A stretch of 64,000 nt of DNA from Streptococcus parasanguinis (GTDB lineage Bacteria > Bacillota > Bacilli > Lactobacillales > Streptococcaceae), in the NCBI GenBank assembly GCA_905188195.1, contig CAJJKY010000008.1, positions 34,334 through 98,333 on the forward strand, read 5' to 3'. Positions 56,406-64,000 of the stretch are shown here, one piece after another. Numbering within the stretch: position 1 is the first letter of the stretch; every line of letters starts with the position of its first letter. The notes beneath the pieces are model-generated. The model worked only from the letters and a program-made list of their open reading frames with translations. It made no database searches and was not told where the DNA came from. The position numbers and the translations under genes were made by a program.

Positions 56406-57385
56406 ACCAATACAACCGATTATTAGACCCTAAAAAAGATATAGGAAGGTATTCCGGGACCCTTGCCATTTATCTCTTGGTAATGACCTTGGTAACCGTC
56501 CTGTGGGAAGTCCTCCTTGGATTGACCATAGCAGGCTCTCTCAGAAAAGATCCAAGTCAAGTAACGGAAAAACTCAATGCCCTGAATGTTTGGGCTGGTA
56601 TTCCCTACCTTATCTCTATTTCCATTGGACTCTTTCTCTTTAATGCCTATCGCAAGAAGGCCCTTTATAAATATGATCTTAAGCACAAGGGACGTAAGAT
56701 GACTCTTTCAGTCTTCTTTATTCTTCTCGCCTTTCTTGGCTTTTCTCAAGTCTTTTCATCTGTGATGACACAAGTGATTGAGCGCATGTTTGAGACCATT
56801 GGCCTTCATTCTCCAACACCCGATCTAGGTGATACGATTGAGCGATCATGGACCATGCTCTTGTATGCTGGATTTTTTGGTCCTATCACAGAGGAATTCT
56901 TCTTCCGTGGGGCCGGCTTGCGAGGCTTGGAACGGTATGGGAAGATTTTTGCTATTGTCATGACGGCTATCTTGTTTGGTCTCTTCCATGCCAATTTTGA
57001 CCAGCTCTTTTTCGCAAGTATCATTGGTCTAGGTTTCGGCTACATTGCCTTTGAATACAATATCTGGTGGGCTATTTTCTATCACATTTTCAATAATTTT
57101 GTGATTTCCCAAGGCTTGCATTATGTGGCCTATCATGTGGACGAGGGACTAGCGAATTGGCTCCAAATTGCTGTTTTAGCTATTGGTTCCATTGTCATGA
57201 TAGTGGTTCTTGCGACTAAATGGCCAGCTATCAAGGCTTATATTCAAGCCAATAAACCTCAGCCGGGAGTTTTCCAGCGTGCCCTCGCGTCCTTCTGGTT
57301 CTGGTTCTTCGTGCTATTCACTATCCTGATGTCTATTGTTCCTTATGTGATTCCGATCTTTCAGATGGCTAATCTCAAAGGATAA
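56402..57385 (+). CDS. CPBP-family intramembrane metalloprotease
   Basis: A 327-aa polytopic protein with the Abi/CPBP motifs: EEFFFRGAGLRGL (Glu-Glu plus Arg), FGLFHANFDQ and FYHIFNNF. Relatives include eukaryotic CAAX prenyl endopeptidases and bacteriocin self-immunity proteins. No bacteriocin gene is near, so a general role in membrane protein cleavage is as likely. Last gene of the hemW operon. Confidence 0.88.
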   Translation: MNQYNRLLDPKKDIGRYSGTLAIYLLVMTLVTVLWEVLLGLTIAGSLRKDPSQVTEKLNALNVWAGIPYLISISIGLFLFNAYRKKALYKYDLKHKGRKMTLSVFFILLAFLGFSQVFSSVMTQVIERMFETIGLHSPTPDLGDTIERSWTMLLYAGFFGPITEEFFFRGAGLRGLERYGKIFAIVMTAILFGLFHANFDQLFFASIIGLGFGYIAFEYNIWWAIFYHIFNNFVISQGLHYVAYHVDEGLANWLQIAVLAIGSIVMIVVLATKWPAIKAYIQANKPQPGVFQRALASFWFWFFVLFTILMSIVPYVIPIFQMANLKG

Positions 57386-57404
57386 AGTTTATCGATTGCT
57401 AGTA

Positions 57405-57434
57405 AAGGGGGATCCTTTTAGATCCCTCTTTTTT
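57405..57434 (+). terminator. Terminator of the hemW operon
   Basis: Stem AGGGGGATC / GATCCCT with one bulged G and six T. Confidence 0.78.
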
Positions 57435-57547
57435 GCTATGAAAAAGGGCAAGTGAAGATAAAGGATTGAGGATGAGGGTCTGATATACTATTTAATAATT
57501 ATTTTTTACTTGATGAAGGTGGATAACAATAATACAAACATACTAGA

Positions 57548-57579
57548 GAGAGGCTAACCCCTCTCTTTTTTGCTATAAT
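57548..57579 (+). promoter_or_regulatory. Terminator fused to the uvrC promoter
   Basis: Hairpin GAGAGG / CCTCTC (57548-57553 with 57560-57565) and six T, directly followed by TG-C-TATAAT (-10 at 57574-57579). The -10 ends 7 bp before the uvrC ATG. Nothing else was seen between 57435 and 57547. Confidence 0.65.
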
Positions 57580-57586
57580 AGAAAGT

Positions 57587-59422
57587 ATGAATAACTTGAT
57601 TAAATCCAAGCTCGAGCTCTTGCCGACGAGTCCGGGCTGTTACATTCACAAAGACAAGAACGGTACCATCATCTATGTGGGGAAGGCCAAGAATCTTCGC
57701 AATCGGGTGAGGTCCTATTTCAGAGGAAGCCACGATACTAAGACGGAAGCCCTGGTATCTGAGATTGTGGATTTTGAGTTTATCGTTACCGAGTCCAATA
57801 TTGAGGCCTTGCTTCTTGAGATCAACCTCATCAAGGAGAACAAGCCCAAGTACAATATCATGCTCAAGGACGATAAGTCCTATCCCTTCATCAAGATTAC
57901 CAATGAGCGTTATCCCCGTCTTATCATCACGCGCCAGGTCAAAAAAGATGGCGGTCTCTATTTCGGTCCCTATCCAGACGTAGGAGCGGCTAATGAGATC
58001 AAAAGGCTTTTGGATCGGATTTTCCCTTTCCGCAAGTGCACCAATCCGCCTTCCAAGGTCTGCTTTTACTACCATTTAGGGCAGTGTATGGCTCACACAG
58101 TCTGCCACAAGGACGAGGCCTATTTCAAGGGCATGGCCCAGGAGGTTTCTGACTTCCTCAAGGGGCAGGATGACAAGATTATCGATGAGCTCAAGCTCAA
58201 GATGAATACCGCTGCGCAAAACATGGAATTTGAGCGGGCAGCCGAGTACCGCGATCTGATCCAGGCCATCGGGACCCTGCGGACCAAACAGCGGGTCATG
58301 GCTAAGGATTTGCAGAACCGGGATGTCTTTGGCTACTACGTGGACAAAGGCTGGATGTGTGTGCAGGTCTTCTTTGTCCGTCAGGGTAAGCTGATCGAGC
58401 GCGACGTCAACCTTTTTCCTTACTACAATGATCCGGACGAGGATTTTTTGACCTATGTGGGGCAGTTTTACCAGGAGAAATCCCACCTGATCCCCAATGA
58501 AATCCTGATCCCTCAGGATATCGATGAGGAAGCGGTCAAGGCCCTAGTGGATACCAAGGTCCTCAAGCCCCAGCGTGGGGAGAAGAAGCAGTTGGTCAAT
58601 CTGGCTATTAAAAATGCGCGTGTCAGTCTGGAGCAGAAGTTCAATCTCCTTGAAAAATCCATGGAGAAGACCCAAGGTGCTATTGAAAACCTTGGAAAAC
58701 TCCTGCAAATCCCAACTCCTGTGCGTATTGAGTCCTTTGACAACTCCAACATCATGGGGACCAGTCCCGTTTCTGCCATGGTGGTCTTTGTCAATGGGAA
58801 GCCAAGTAAAAAGGACTACCGCAAGTACAAGATCAAGACCGTTGTCGGACCAGATGACTATGCCAGCATGCGGGAGGTCATTCGCAGACGCTACAGTCGG
58901 GTCATGCGGGATGGCTTGACGCCACCAGATCTAATCGTCATCGATGGGGGTCAGGGCCAGGTTAATGTCGCTAAGCAAGTCATCCAAGAAGAGTTGGGGC
59001 TGGACATTCCCATCGCAGGCCTGCAAAAGAATGACAAGCACCAAACCCATGAATTGCTCTTCGGTGATCCTCTCCAAGTCATCGAACTTTCTCGAACCTC
59101 GCAGGAATTTTTCCTCCTGCAACGGATCCAGGATGAGGTCCACCGTTTCGCCATCACCTTCCACCGCCAGCTTCGGTCTAAGAATTCCTTCTCCTCCCAG
59201 CTGGATGAGATCGAAGGCTTGGGACCAAAACGCAAGCAGTTGCTGATGAAACACTTCAAGTCACTGACCAAAATCAAAGAAGCTACTGTAGATGAGATCG
59301 TCACAGTTGGCATCCCACGAGCAGTGGCTGAAGCGGTGCAAGCTAAGCTCCATCAAGGAAAGCAAGAAGAAGCAAGTCTCTTGATGGAAGTTGCGGAGGA
59401 TTCTGAATCATACCAATCATAA
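57587..59422 (+). CDS. uvrC: Excinuclease ABC subunit C
   Basis: A 611-aa endonuclease that makes both incisions in nucleotide excision repair. It has an N-terminal GIY-YIG domain ([21 protein letters not shown], about 17-37), a UVR domain (about 200-235), the RNase H-like C-terminal nuclease ([21 protein letters not shown]) and a helix-hairpin-helix end. By eye its G+C content is a little higher than that of its neighbours. The ATG has no ribosome-binding site and lies right at the expected transcript start. Confidence 0.96.
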   Translation: MNNLIKSKLELLPTSPGCYIHKDKNGTIIYVGKAKNLRNRVRSYFRGSHDTKTEALVSEIVDFEFIVTESNIEALLLEINLIKENKPKYNIMLKDDKSYPFIKITNERYPRLIITRQVKKDGGLYFGPYPDVGAANEIKRLLDRIFPFRKCTNPPSKVCFYYHLGQCMAHTVCHKDEAYFKGMAQEVSDFLKGQDDKIIDELKLKMNTAAQNMEFERAAEYRDLIQAIGTLRTKQRVMAKDLQNRDVFGYYVDKGWMCVQVFFVRQGKLIERDVNLFPYYNDPDEDFLTYVGQFYQEKSHLIPNEILIPQDIDEEAVKALVDTKVLKPQRGEKKQLVNLAIKNARVSLEQKFNLLEKSMEKTQGAIENLGKLLQIPTPVRIESFDNSNIMGTSPVSAMVVFVNGKPSKKDYRKYKIKTVVGPDDYASMREVIRRRYSRVMRDGLTPPDLIVIDGGQGQVNVAKQVIQEELGLDIPIAGLQKNDKHQTHELLFGDPLQVIELSRTSQEFFLLQRIQDEVHRFAITFHRQLRSKNSFSSQLDEIEGLGPKRKQLLMKHFKSLTKIKEATVDEIVTVGIPRAVAEAVQAKLHQGKQEEASLLMEVAEDSESYQS

Positions 59423-59432
59423 GGAGTTTAAA

Positions 59433-60275
59433 ATGAACCATCGAATCGCTATTTTATCTGATATCCACGGAGATACGACAGCCCTGGAGGCAGTGATTGC
59501 GGATGCGCGTGCTCTAGGCGCTACGGAATACTGGCTTTTGGGAGATATTTTGCTACCGGGGCCTGGAAGAGAGGACCTTTTTGAATTGCTGGATGCGATT
59601 CCGATCACAGCGGCTGTTCGGGGAAATTGGGACGATTGTCTCTTAGAAGCCTTGGATGGCGAGTACGGACTTGAGGATCCGCAGGAGATCCAACTCCTTC
59701 GCCTCACTCAGTACCTTATGGAAGGACTGGATCCTAAGCGAATTGATTGGCTTCGATCCCTTCCATTGGTAGAGAAGAAGGAGGTCAATGGCATTCGCTT
59801 TTCACTGACCCACAATTTGCCAGAAAAGAATTATGGTGGGGATTTGCGTCCAGCTAATGCGACGGAGAACTTTGACCAATTGCTGGATGACCAGACGGAT
59901 CTGGCGATCTACGGTCATGTCCACAAGCAGTTGCTTCGCTATGGCAGCCAGGGTCAGCAGATCCTCAATCCGGGGACTATTGGCATGCCTTATTTTGACT
60001 GGGAACCAATTCAAAACCACAGAGCTCAGTATGCGCTAATCGATGTCGAAGCAGATGGGGTGACCAACCTGCAATTTCGTAAGGTGGCTTATGACTATGA
60101 AGCAGAGCTCCAAGATGCCAAGGACAAGGGCCTCCCCTTTATTGAGATGTACGAAGAATTGAGACGCGAGGATAACTATCGGGGCCATAACATCGAGCTT
60201 CTAACTAGCTTAATTGAGAAATACGGTTATGCCAAAGAAGTAGCTGCCTATTTCAATCTTTCTAATGAATCATAG
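59433..60275 (+). CDS. Metallophosphoesterase
   Basis: A 280-aa calcineurin-type phosphoesterase. Metal motifs: LSDIHGD near the N-terminus, LLGDILLPGP, RGNWDD and GHVHKQ, plus NPGTIGMPY. Possibly acts on nucleotides or diadenosine compounds; substrate unknown. AAGGAG precedes the ATG at 59433, which lies 10 bp after uvrC. Confidence 0.88.
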   Translation: MNHRIAILSDIHGDTTALEAVIADARALGATEYWLLGDILLPGPGREDLFELLDAIPITAAVRGNWDDCLLEALDGEYGLEDPQEIQLLRLTQYLMEGLDPKRIDWLRSLPLVEKKEVNGIRFSLTHNLPEKNYGGDLRPANATENFDQLLDDQTDLAIYGHVHKQLLRYGSQGQQILNPGTIGMPYFDWEPIQNHRAQYALIDVEADGVTNLQFRKVAYDYEAELQDAKDKGLPFIEMYEELRREDNYRGHNIELLTSLIEKYGYAKEVAAYFNLSNES

Positions 60276-60305
60276 ATGTGTCTCTTATGTATTCAACCTA
60301 TAACA

Positions 60306-60340
60306 AAGAAGCGGATCTTCAAAATGTCTGCTTCTTTTTT
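60306..60340 (+). terminator. Rho-independent terminator
   Basis: AAGAAGC / GCTTCTT stem with an internal loop and six T. Confidence 0.75.
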
Positions 60341-60382
60341 CACAATCTTAGGCTGTAAAACCCTGCAAGCTCTTTCATTTTG

Positions 60383-60391
60383 TGTTAAAAT
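60383..60391 (+). promoter_or_regulatory. Extended -10 promoter of the nitroreductase gene
   Basis: TG-T-TAAAAT with the -10 at 60386-60391, 32 bp before the ATG. Confidence 0.5.
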
Positions 60392-60423
60392 AGAGGTAAC
60401 AGAAATAGAAAAGGAAGAAGCTT

Positions 60424-61029
60424 ATGAAATTTCTAGAGCTCAATAAAAAACGCCATACGATCAAGCATTTCACTGACCAACCGGTCGATCCAAAGGATGT
60501 ACGGACTGCCATTGAAATCGCAACCTTGGCCCCTAGTGCCCACAATAGCCAGCCTTGGAAATTTGTGGTCGTTCGTCAAAAAAACGCGGAATTGGCAAAA
60601 TTAGCCTATGGTGCAAACTACGATCAAGTCATGGAAGCACCTGTGACCATCGCCCTCTTTACAGATACTGATTTGCAAAAACGTGCTCGTAAGATTGCAC
60701 GTGTCGGTGGGGTGAAAAACTTCACAGACGAGCAGTTGCAATACTTTATGCAAAATCTTCCTGCTGAATTTGCACGCTATGATGCCCAACAAACAAGTGA
60801 TTACTTGGCTTTGAATGCTGGTCTTGTGGCCATGAACTTGGTACTTGCTTTGACGGACCAAGGCATTGGAACCAATATTATCTTGGGATTTGATAAATCA
60901 AAAATCAATGAAGTATTGGACATCGAAGAGCGTTTCCGTCCGGAAGTCTTGATTACGGTTGGCTATGCGGCTGAAAAAGTAGAGCCAAGCTATCGCTTAC
61001 CAGTGGACGAAATCATTGACAAACGCTAA
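60424..61029 (+). CDS. Nitroreductase family protein
   Basis: A 201-aa FMN-dependent oxidoreductase. It has KKRHTIKHF and APSAHNSQPWKFVVV at the N-terminus, the usual FMN-binding region. The physiological substrate is unknown. AAGGAAG precedes the ATG. 34 bp separate it from pepV; no terminator lies between. Confidence 0.9.
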   Translation: MKFLELNKKRHTIKHFTDQPVDPKDVRTAIEIATLAPSAHNSQPWKFVVVRQKNAELAKLAYGANYDQVMEAPVTIALFTDTDLQKRARKIARVGGVKNFTDEQLQYFMQNLPAEFARYDAQQTSDYLALNAGLVAMNLVLALTDQGIGTNIILGFDKSKINEVLDIEERFRPEVLITVGYAAEKVEPSYRLPVDEIIDKR

Positions 61030-61063
61030 GCCAATTAGCAAATAGAAGATTGAGGAGGAATTC

Positions 61064-62470
61064 ATGACAACAGTTGACTTTAAAGCAGAAGTAGAAAAAC
61101 GTCGCGATGAGATGATGGCTGACTTATACAGCCTCTTGGAAATCAATTCTGAACGCGATGACAGCAAGGCAGATGCAGGGCATCCTTTTGGACCTGGTCC
61201 TGTAAAAGCTCTTGAAAAATTCTTGGAAATTGCCAAACGTGATGGCTATGAAACCAAGAATGTCGACAATTATGCCGGTCATTTTACTTTTGGTGAAGGA
61301 GAAGAAGAGCTTGGGATCTTTGCCCATATGGACGTCGTGCCTGCAGGTAGTGGCTGGAAGACGGATCCCTACAAACCAGAAATTATCGATGGCAAGCTCT
61401 ATGCGCGTGGTTCGTCTGATGATAAAGGGCCTACAATGGCCTGCTACTATGGTTTGAAGATCATTAAAGACCTAGGACTCCCTGTTTCTAAGCGCGTGCG
61501 CTTTGTTGTCGGTACGGATGAAGAATCAGGATGGGGCGACATGGATTACTATTTCAAACATGTCGGACTTCCTGAGCCAGATTTTGGCTTCTCACCAGAT
61601 GCGGAATTCCCAATCATCAATGGGGAAAAAGGAAACATCACTGAGTACCTTCATTTTGGAAATGACAACACAGGAAGTGCCCATCTTCATAGCTTTACAG
61701 GTGGCCTTCGTGAAAACATGGTACCAGAGTCAGCGACTGCAGTCGTTTCTGGTCAACTTCCAGATCTTGCTGGCCTCTTAGATGCTTTTGCCAAGGAACA
61801 CCAGCTCAAGTATGAAATCTCAACTGTTGATGAAGAAACCTATACCGTTACGATTATCGGGAAATCTGCTCATGGATCAACTCCTGAAGATGGAATTAAT
61901 GGTGCGACCTACTTGGCTCTCTTGTTGAACCAATTTGATTTTGGTGGTGCTGCTAAGGCTTACCTTCATGTGACAGCTTCACTTCTTCATGAAGATTTTG
62001 CTGGTGAAAAATTAGGCATTGCCCATACAGATGCTAAGATGGGACCATTGAGCATGAATGCAGGTGTCTTCCATTTTGATGATAGCCAAGCAGATAATAC
62101 TATTGCCCTCAATATCCGTTACCCTCAAGGTACAGATCCTGAAACTATCAAATCCACCCTTGAAAAGATCGAAGGAGTGGCTACAGTAAGCTTGTCAGCC
62201 CACGGTCACACACCTCACTATGTTCCGATGGATGATGAATTGGTATCCACCCTCTTGCGTGTTTACGAAAAACAAACTGGCCTCAAAGGACATGAACAAG
62301 TGATCGGTGGTGGTACCTTTGGTCGCCTCTTGAAACGTGGGGTTGCCTTTGGTGCTATGTTCCCAGACTATGTCAATACTATGCACCAAGCTAATGAGTT
62401 CGCAGATGTCGAAGATCTCTATCGTGCAGCAGCTATTTACGCAGAAGCCATCTATGAACTAATCAAATAA
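61064..62470 (+). CDS. pepV: Dipeptidase PepV
   Basis: A 468-aa M20 zinc dipeptidase that releases amino acids from dipeptides in the cytoplasm. Motifs: [32 protein letters not shown], and a C-terminal His region TMHQANEF. It would finish digestion of X-Pro and other dipeptides brought in by peptide uptake. AGGAGG precedes the ATG. Confidence 0.94.
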   Translation: MTTVDFKAEVEKRRDEMMADLYSLLEINSERDDSKADAGHPFGPGPVKALEKFLEIAKRDGYETKNVDNYAGHFTFGEGEEELGIFAHMDVVPAGSGWKTDPYKPEIIDGKLYARGSSDDKGPTMACYYGLKIIKDLGLPVSKRVRFVVGTDEESGWGDMDYYFKHVGLPEPDFGFSPDAEFPIINGEKGNITEYLHFGNDNTGSAHLHSFTGGLRENMVPESATAVVSGQLPDLAGLLDAFAKEHQLKYEISTVDEETYTVTIIGKSAHGSTPEDGINGATYLALLLNQFDFGGAAKAYLHVTASLLHEDFAGEKLGIAHTDAKMGPLSMNAGVFHFDDSQADNTIALNIRYPQGTDPETIKSTLEKIEGVATVSLSAHGHTPHYVPMDDELVSTLLRVYEKQTGLKGHEQVIGGGTFGRLLKRGVAFGAMFPDYVNTMHQANEFADVEDLYRAAAIYAEAIYELIK

Positions 62471-62476
62471 TCCACT

Positions 62477-62505
62477 ACTCGGCCAGTTTTTCTGGCTGAG
62501 TTTTT
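62477..62505 (+). terminator. Rho-independent terminator after pepV
   Basis: 10-bp stem ACTCGGCCAG / CTGGCTGAGT with one G-T pair and five T. Confidence 0.85.
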
Positions 62506-62522
62506 CCATCGAAGGAGGACTT

Positions 62523-63107
62523 ATGTCAACGATTGAAAGCATTAAACAAGCCATTATGGCAGATCCTCAAAATAAAGAATATACAGATAAAGGGATCGAG
62601 CCACTCTTTGCAGCCCCAAAGACAGCTCGTATCAATATTATCGGACAAGCTCCAGGGATGAAGACGGAAGAAGCCGGTATTTACTGGAAGGATAAGAGTG
62701 GTGACCGCCTGCGCGAATGGTTAGGAGTTGACGAAGACACCTTTTATAATTCTGGTTTGTTTGCGGTCATTCCTATGGACTTTTATTTCCCAGGGCATGG
62801 AAAATCTGGTGACCTTCCACCTCGCAAAGGCTTTGCGGAAAAGTGGCACCCTCAACTCCTCAAGGAGTGTCCGGATATTGAATTGACCCTCTTAATTGGA
62901 CAATATGCCCAAGCATACTACCTTCATGAAAAGGTTAGTGGCAAAGTAACCGAACGCGTTCACCATTTTAAAGACTATTTGCCAACCTATTTTCCACTTG
63001 TTCACCCTTCCCCTCGCAATCAAATCTGGATGGCTAAAAATCCTTGGTTTGAGGCAGAAGTGGTCCCAGAATTGCAAACCTTAGTTCAAGAGATCATTCA
63101 AAAATAA
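62523..63107 (+). CDS. Uracil-DNA glycosylase family protein
   Basis: A 194-aa UDG-fold protein of the single-domain group common in streptococci. Motifs: NIIGQAPGMKTEEAG (uracil-binding loop), IPMDFYFPG and LVHPSPRNQIW (minor-groove loop). Likely role in uracil removal, but this subgroup is less studied than Ung. GAAGGAGG precedes the ATG. Confidence 0.87.
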   Translation: MSTIESIKQAIMADPQNKEYTDKGIEPLFAAPKTARINIIGQAPGMKTEEAGIYWKDKSGDRLREWLGVDEDTFYNSGLFAVIPMDFYFPGHGKSGDLPPRKGFAEKWHPQLLKECPDIELTLLIGQYAQAYYLHEKVSGKVTERVHHFKDYLPTYFPLVHPSPRNQIWMAKNPWFEAEVVPELQTLVQEIIQK

Positions 63108-63119
63108 AGGAGAGCGAAG

Positions 63120-63611
63120 ATGGATCCTTATCAACAAGTTAAAGAAAAATTAGATGAGTTGGGAATTTCATTTGATGTGGTGGAACACCCACCTGCATTC
63201 ACGACGGAGCAAGCGGATTCTTATATTGAAGGCTTAGAAGGTGTCCGGACCAAGACCATGTTTTTGACCAACAAGAAGAAAACCCAATACTATTTGCTCA
63301 TCATGGATGACCAGAAGCCATTGGATATGGATGATTTCAAAGAGCAAGTGGAAGCCAACCGGATCCGCATGGCTTCAGCAGATTCTTTAGCTGAAAAAAT
63401 GCAATTACCGCCAGGAACGGTTTCTCCATTTGGTTTATTGAACAATGAAGAAAAAGATATTCGAGTCTATTTCGATAAAGACATTGTGTCAGAGGAGATC
63501 ATGACCTTTCATCCCAATACCAACGAAAAAACGATCTTTATTAAAACCCAAGATCTATTCCGCTTTATAGAGTCTATTGACTTTAACTATGAAATTCTAA
63601 CCCTTCCATAA
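63120..63611 (+). CDS. Prolyl-tRNA deacylase-like protein (YbaK/PrdX)
   Basis: A 163-aa protein of the prolyl-tRNA synthetase-associated domain family. It hydrolyses mischarged Ala- or Cys-tRNA(Pro) in trans. FDVVEHPPAFTTEQAD and the KTMFLTNKKKTQYYLLIM segment with the conserved Lys are typical. It starts 12 nt after the UDG gene. Confidence 0.88.
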   Translation: MDPYQQVKEKLDELGISFDVVEHPPAFTTEQADSYIEGLEGVRTKTMFLTNKKKTQYYLLIMDDQKPLDMDDFKEQVEANRIRMASADSLAEKMQLPPGTVSPFGLLNNEEKDIRVYFDKDIVSEEIMTFHPNTNEKTIFIKTQDLFRFIESIDFNYEILTLP

Positions 63612-63626
63612 CTTATAGGAGAAATC

Positions 63627-63911
63627 ATGAAAGAAATTCCATTTTCAAGCTTTTACCAAGCTTATCAAAAAGGAGACATACAGGCTCTTGATGTCCGTGA
63701 GCAGGAAGAATATGATGCCCTTCACTTAGATGGGGTTCGTCTTCTTCCCTTATCCGAATTAGCAGATCGCTACCAGGAATTAGAGAAGGATCATCCCTAT
63801 TATGTCATCTGCAAGTCAGGTCGACGCTCAGCACGTGCTTGCCAATTTTTGGAAGAGCAAGGCTATGATGTGACCAACGTCCAAGGTGGCATGGATGCAT
63901 TTGAATCCTAA
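63627..63911 (+). CDS. Rhodanese-like domain protein
   Basis: A 94-aa single-domain rhodanese. The active-site loop CKSGRRS carries the catalytic Cys. Likely a cytoplasmic sulfur carrier like PspE or GlpE; partner unknown. It starts 15 nt after the deacylase gene and is followed by the fourth 175-bp repeat. Confidence 0.88.
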   Translation: MKEIPFSSFYQAYQKGDIQALDVREQEEYDALHLDGVRLLPLSELADRYQELEKDHPYYVICKSGRRSARACQFLEEQGYDVTNVQGGMDAFES

Positions 63912-63916
63912 GAAAC

Positions 63917-64000
63917 GGGAGTGGGACAGAAATCGGTAATTCATTAAGAATTCGATTTCGTCGTCCCACCTCCGCACAGTTGAGTAGGGCTGTAAAAGCT
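63917..64000 (+). repeat. 175-bp three-hairpin intergenic repeat, copy 4 (cut by window end)
   Basis: The first 84 bp of the repeat, in the same orientation as copies 1 and 2. It differs at the first hairpin tip: TTCATTAAGAATTCG instead of TTCGTTAGAATTCG, which adds one base. It runs off the window. Confidence 0.88.

Noticed and set aside
56402..57385. CPBP protease as bacteriocin immunity
   Set aside because: No bacteriocin precursor, double-Gly leader or bacteriocin transporter lies nearby; it belongs to the hemW operon.

Overview
The window is from a low-GC, Gram-positive oral Streptococcus, probably of the sanguinis/gordonii/parasanguinis type. The evidence is the gene content and order: potABCD downstream of murB, iscS-thiI, rplU-prp-rpmA, cpsY-lspA-rluD-proBAC, hemW-thioesterase-nagD, and a tagatose-6-phosphate lac cluster with an added galactitol-type PTS. 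It also carries two sortase-anchored X-prolyl peptidases. The species cannot be fixed from the sequence alone. No rRNA, tRNA, CRISPR array, prophage or intact insertion sequence was seen.

Layout. 1-12.7 kb is a protein/peptide-use and starch-use block: an oligopeptide-binding lipoprotein, two paralogous LPXTG-anchored X-Pro dipeptidyl peptidases either side of thioredoxin and a reverse-strand alpha-amylase, then an M20 peptidase. 12.7-18.5 kb holds an ABC-2 exporter, a divergent degV/tetR pair, an HD hydrolase and a polysaccharide deacetylase. 18.7-27 kb is housekeeping (hom-thrB, murB, potABCD). 27-28.5 kb is an AT-rich accessory island with two tandem anchored paralogues and a deleted remnant of a lipase-like gene. 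29-33.4 kb carries iscS-thiI, a lipoprotein and the L21/L27 operon. 33.6-45 kb is the lactose/galactose region: lacR, a Gat-type EIIA-EIIB-EIIC, lacABCD and lacTFEG in four transcription units. 45-50.6 kb is cpsY-lspA-rluD and proBAC, in which proB is broken. 50.6-52.4 kb is an ABC-F protein on the minus strand behind an attenuator leader. 52.4-64 kb carries the hemW operon, uvrC, a phosphoesterase, nitroreductase, pepV and three small genes.

How the parts work together. In the lac region the two PTS systems import galactose-type sugars and lactose as phosphates; LacG splits lactose-6-phosphate and LacABCD takes galactose-6-phosphate to triose phosphates. Control is layered: LacR-type operators in front of the PTS and lacABCD units, cre-like CcpA sites, and a LacT antiterminator target before lacT. 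The secreted peptidases, oligopeptide-binding protein, M20 peptidase and PepV could together harvest proline-rich host peptides. That would fit with a proB gene that appears inactivated by a short deletion.

The most notable non-coding observations are: (i) an ABC-F leader with a three-codon micro-ORF, a terminator and a mutually exclusive antiterminator; (ii) a folded element of about 165 nt plus terminator upstream of the oligopeptide-binding gene; (iii) a 175-bp three-hairpin repeat present four times; (iv) a consensus promoter with a cre-like site that points into the 3' end of the amylase gene.
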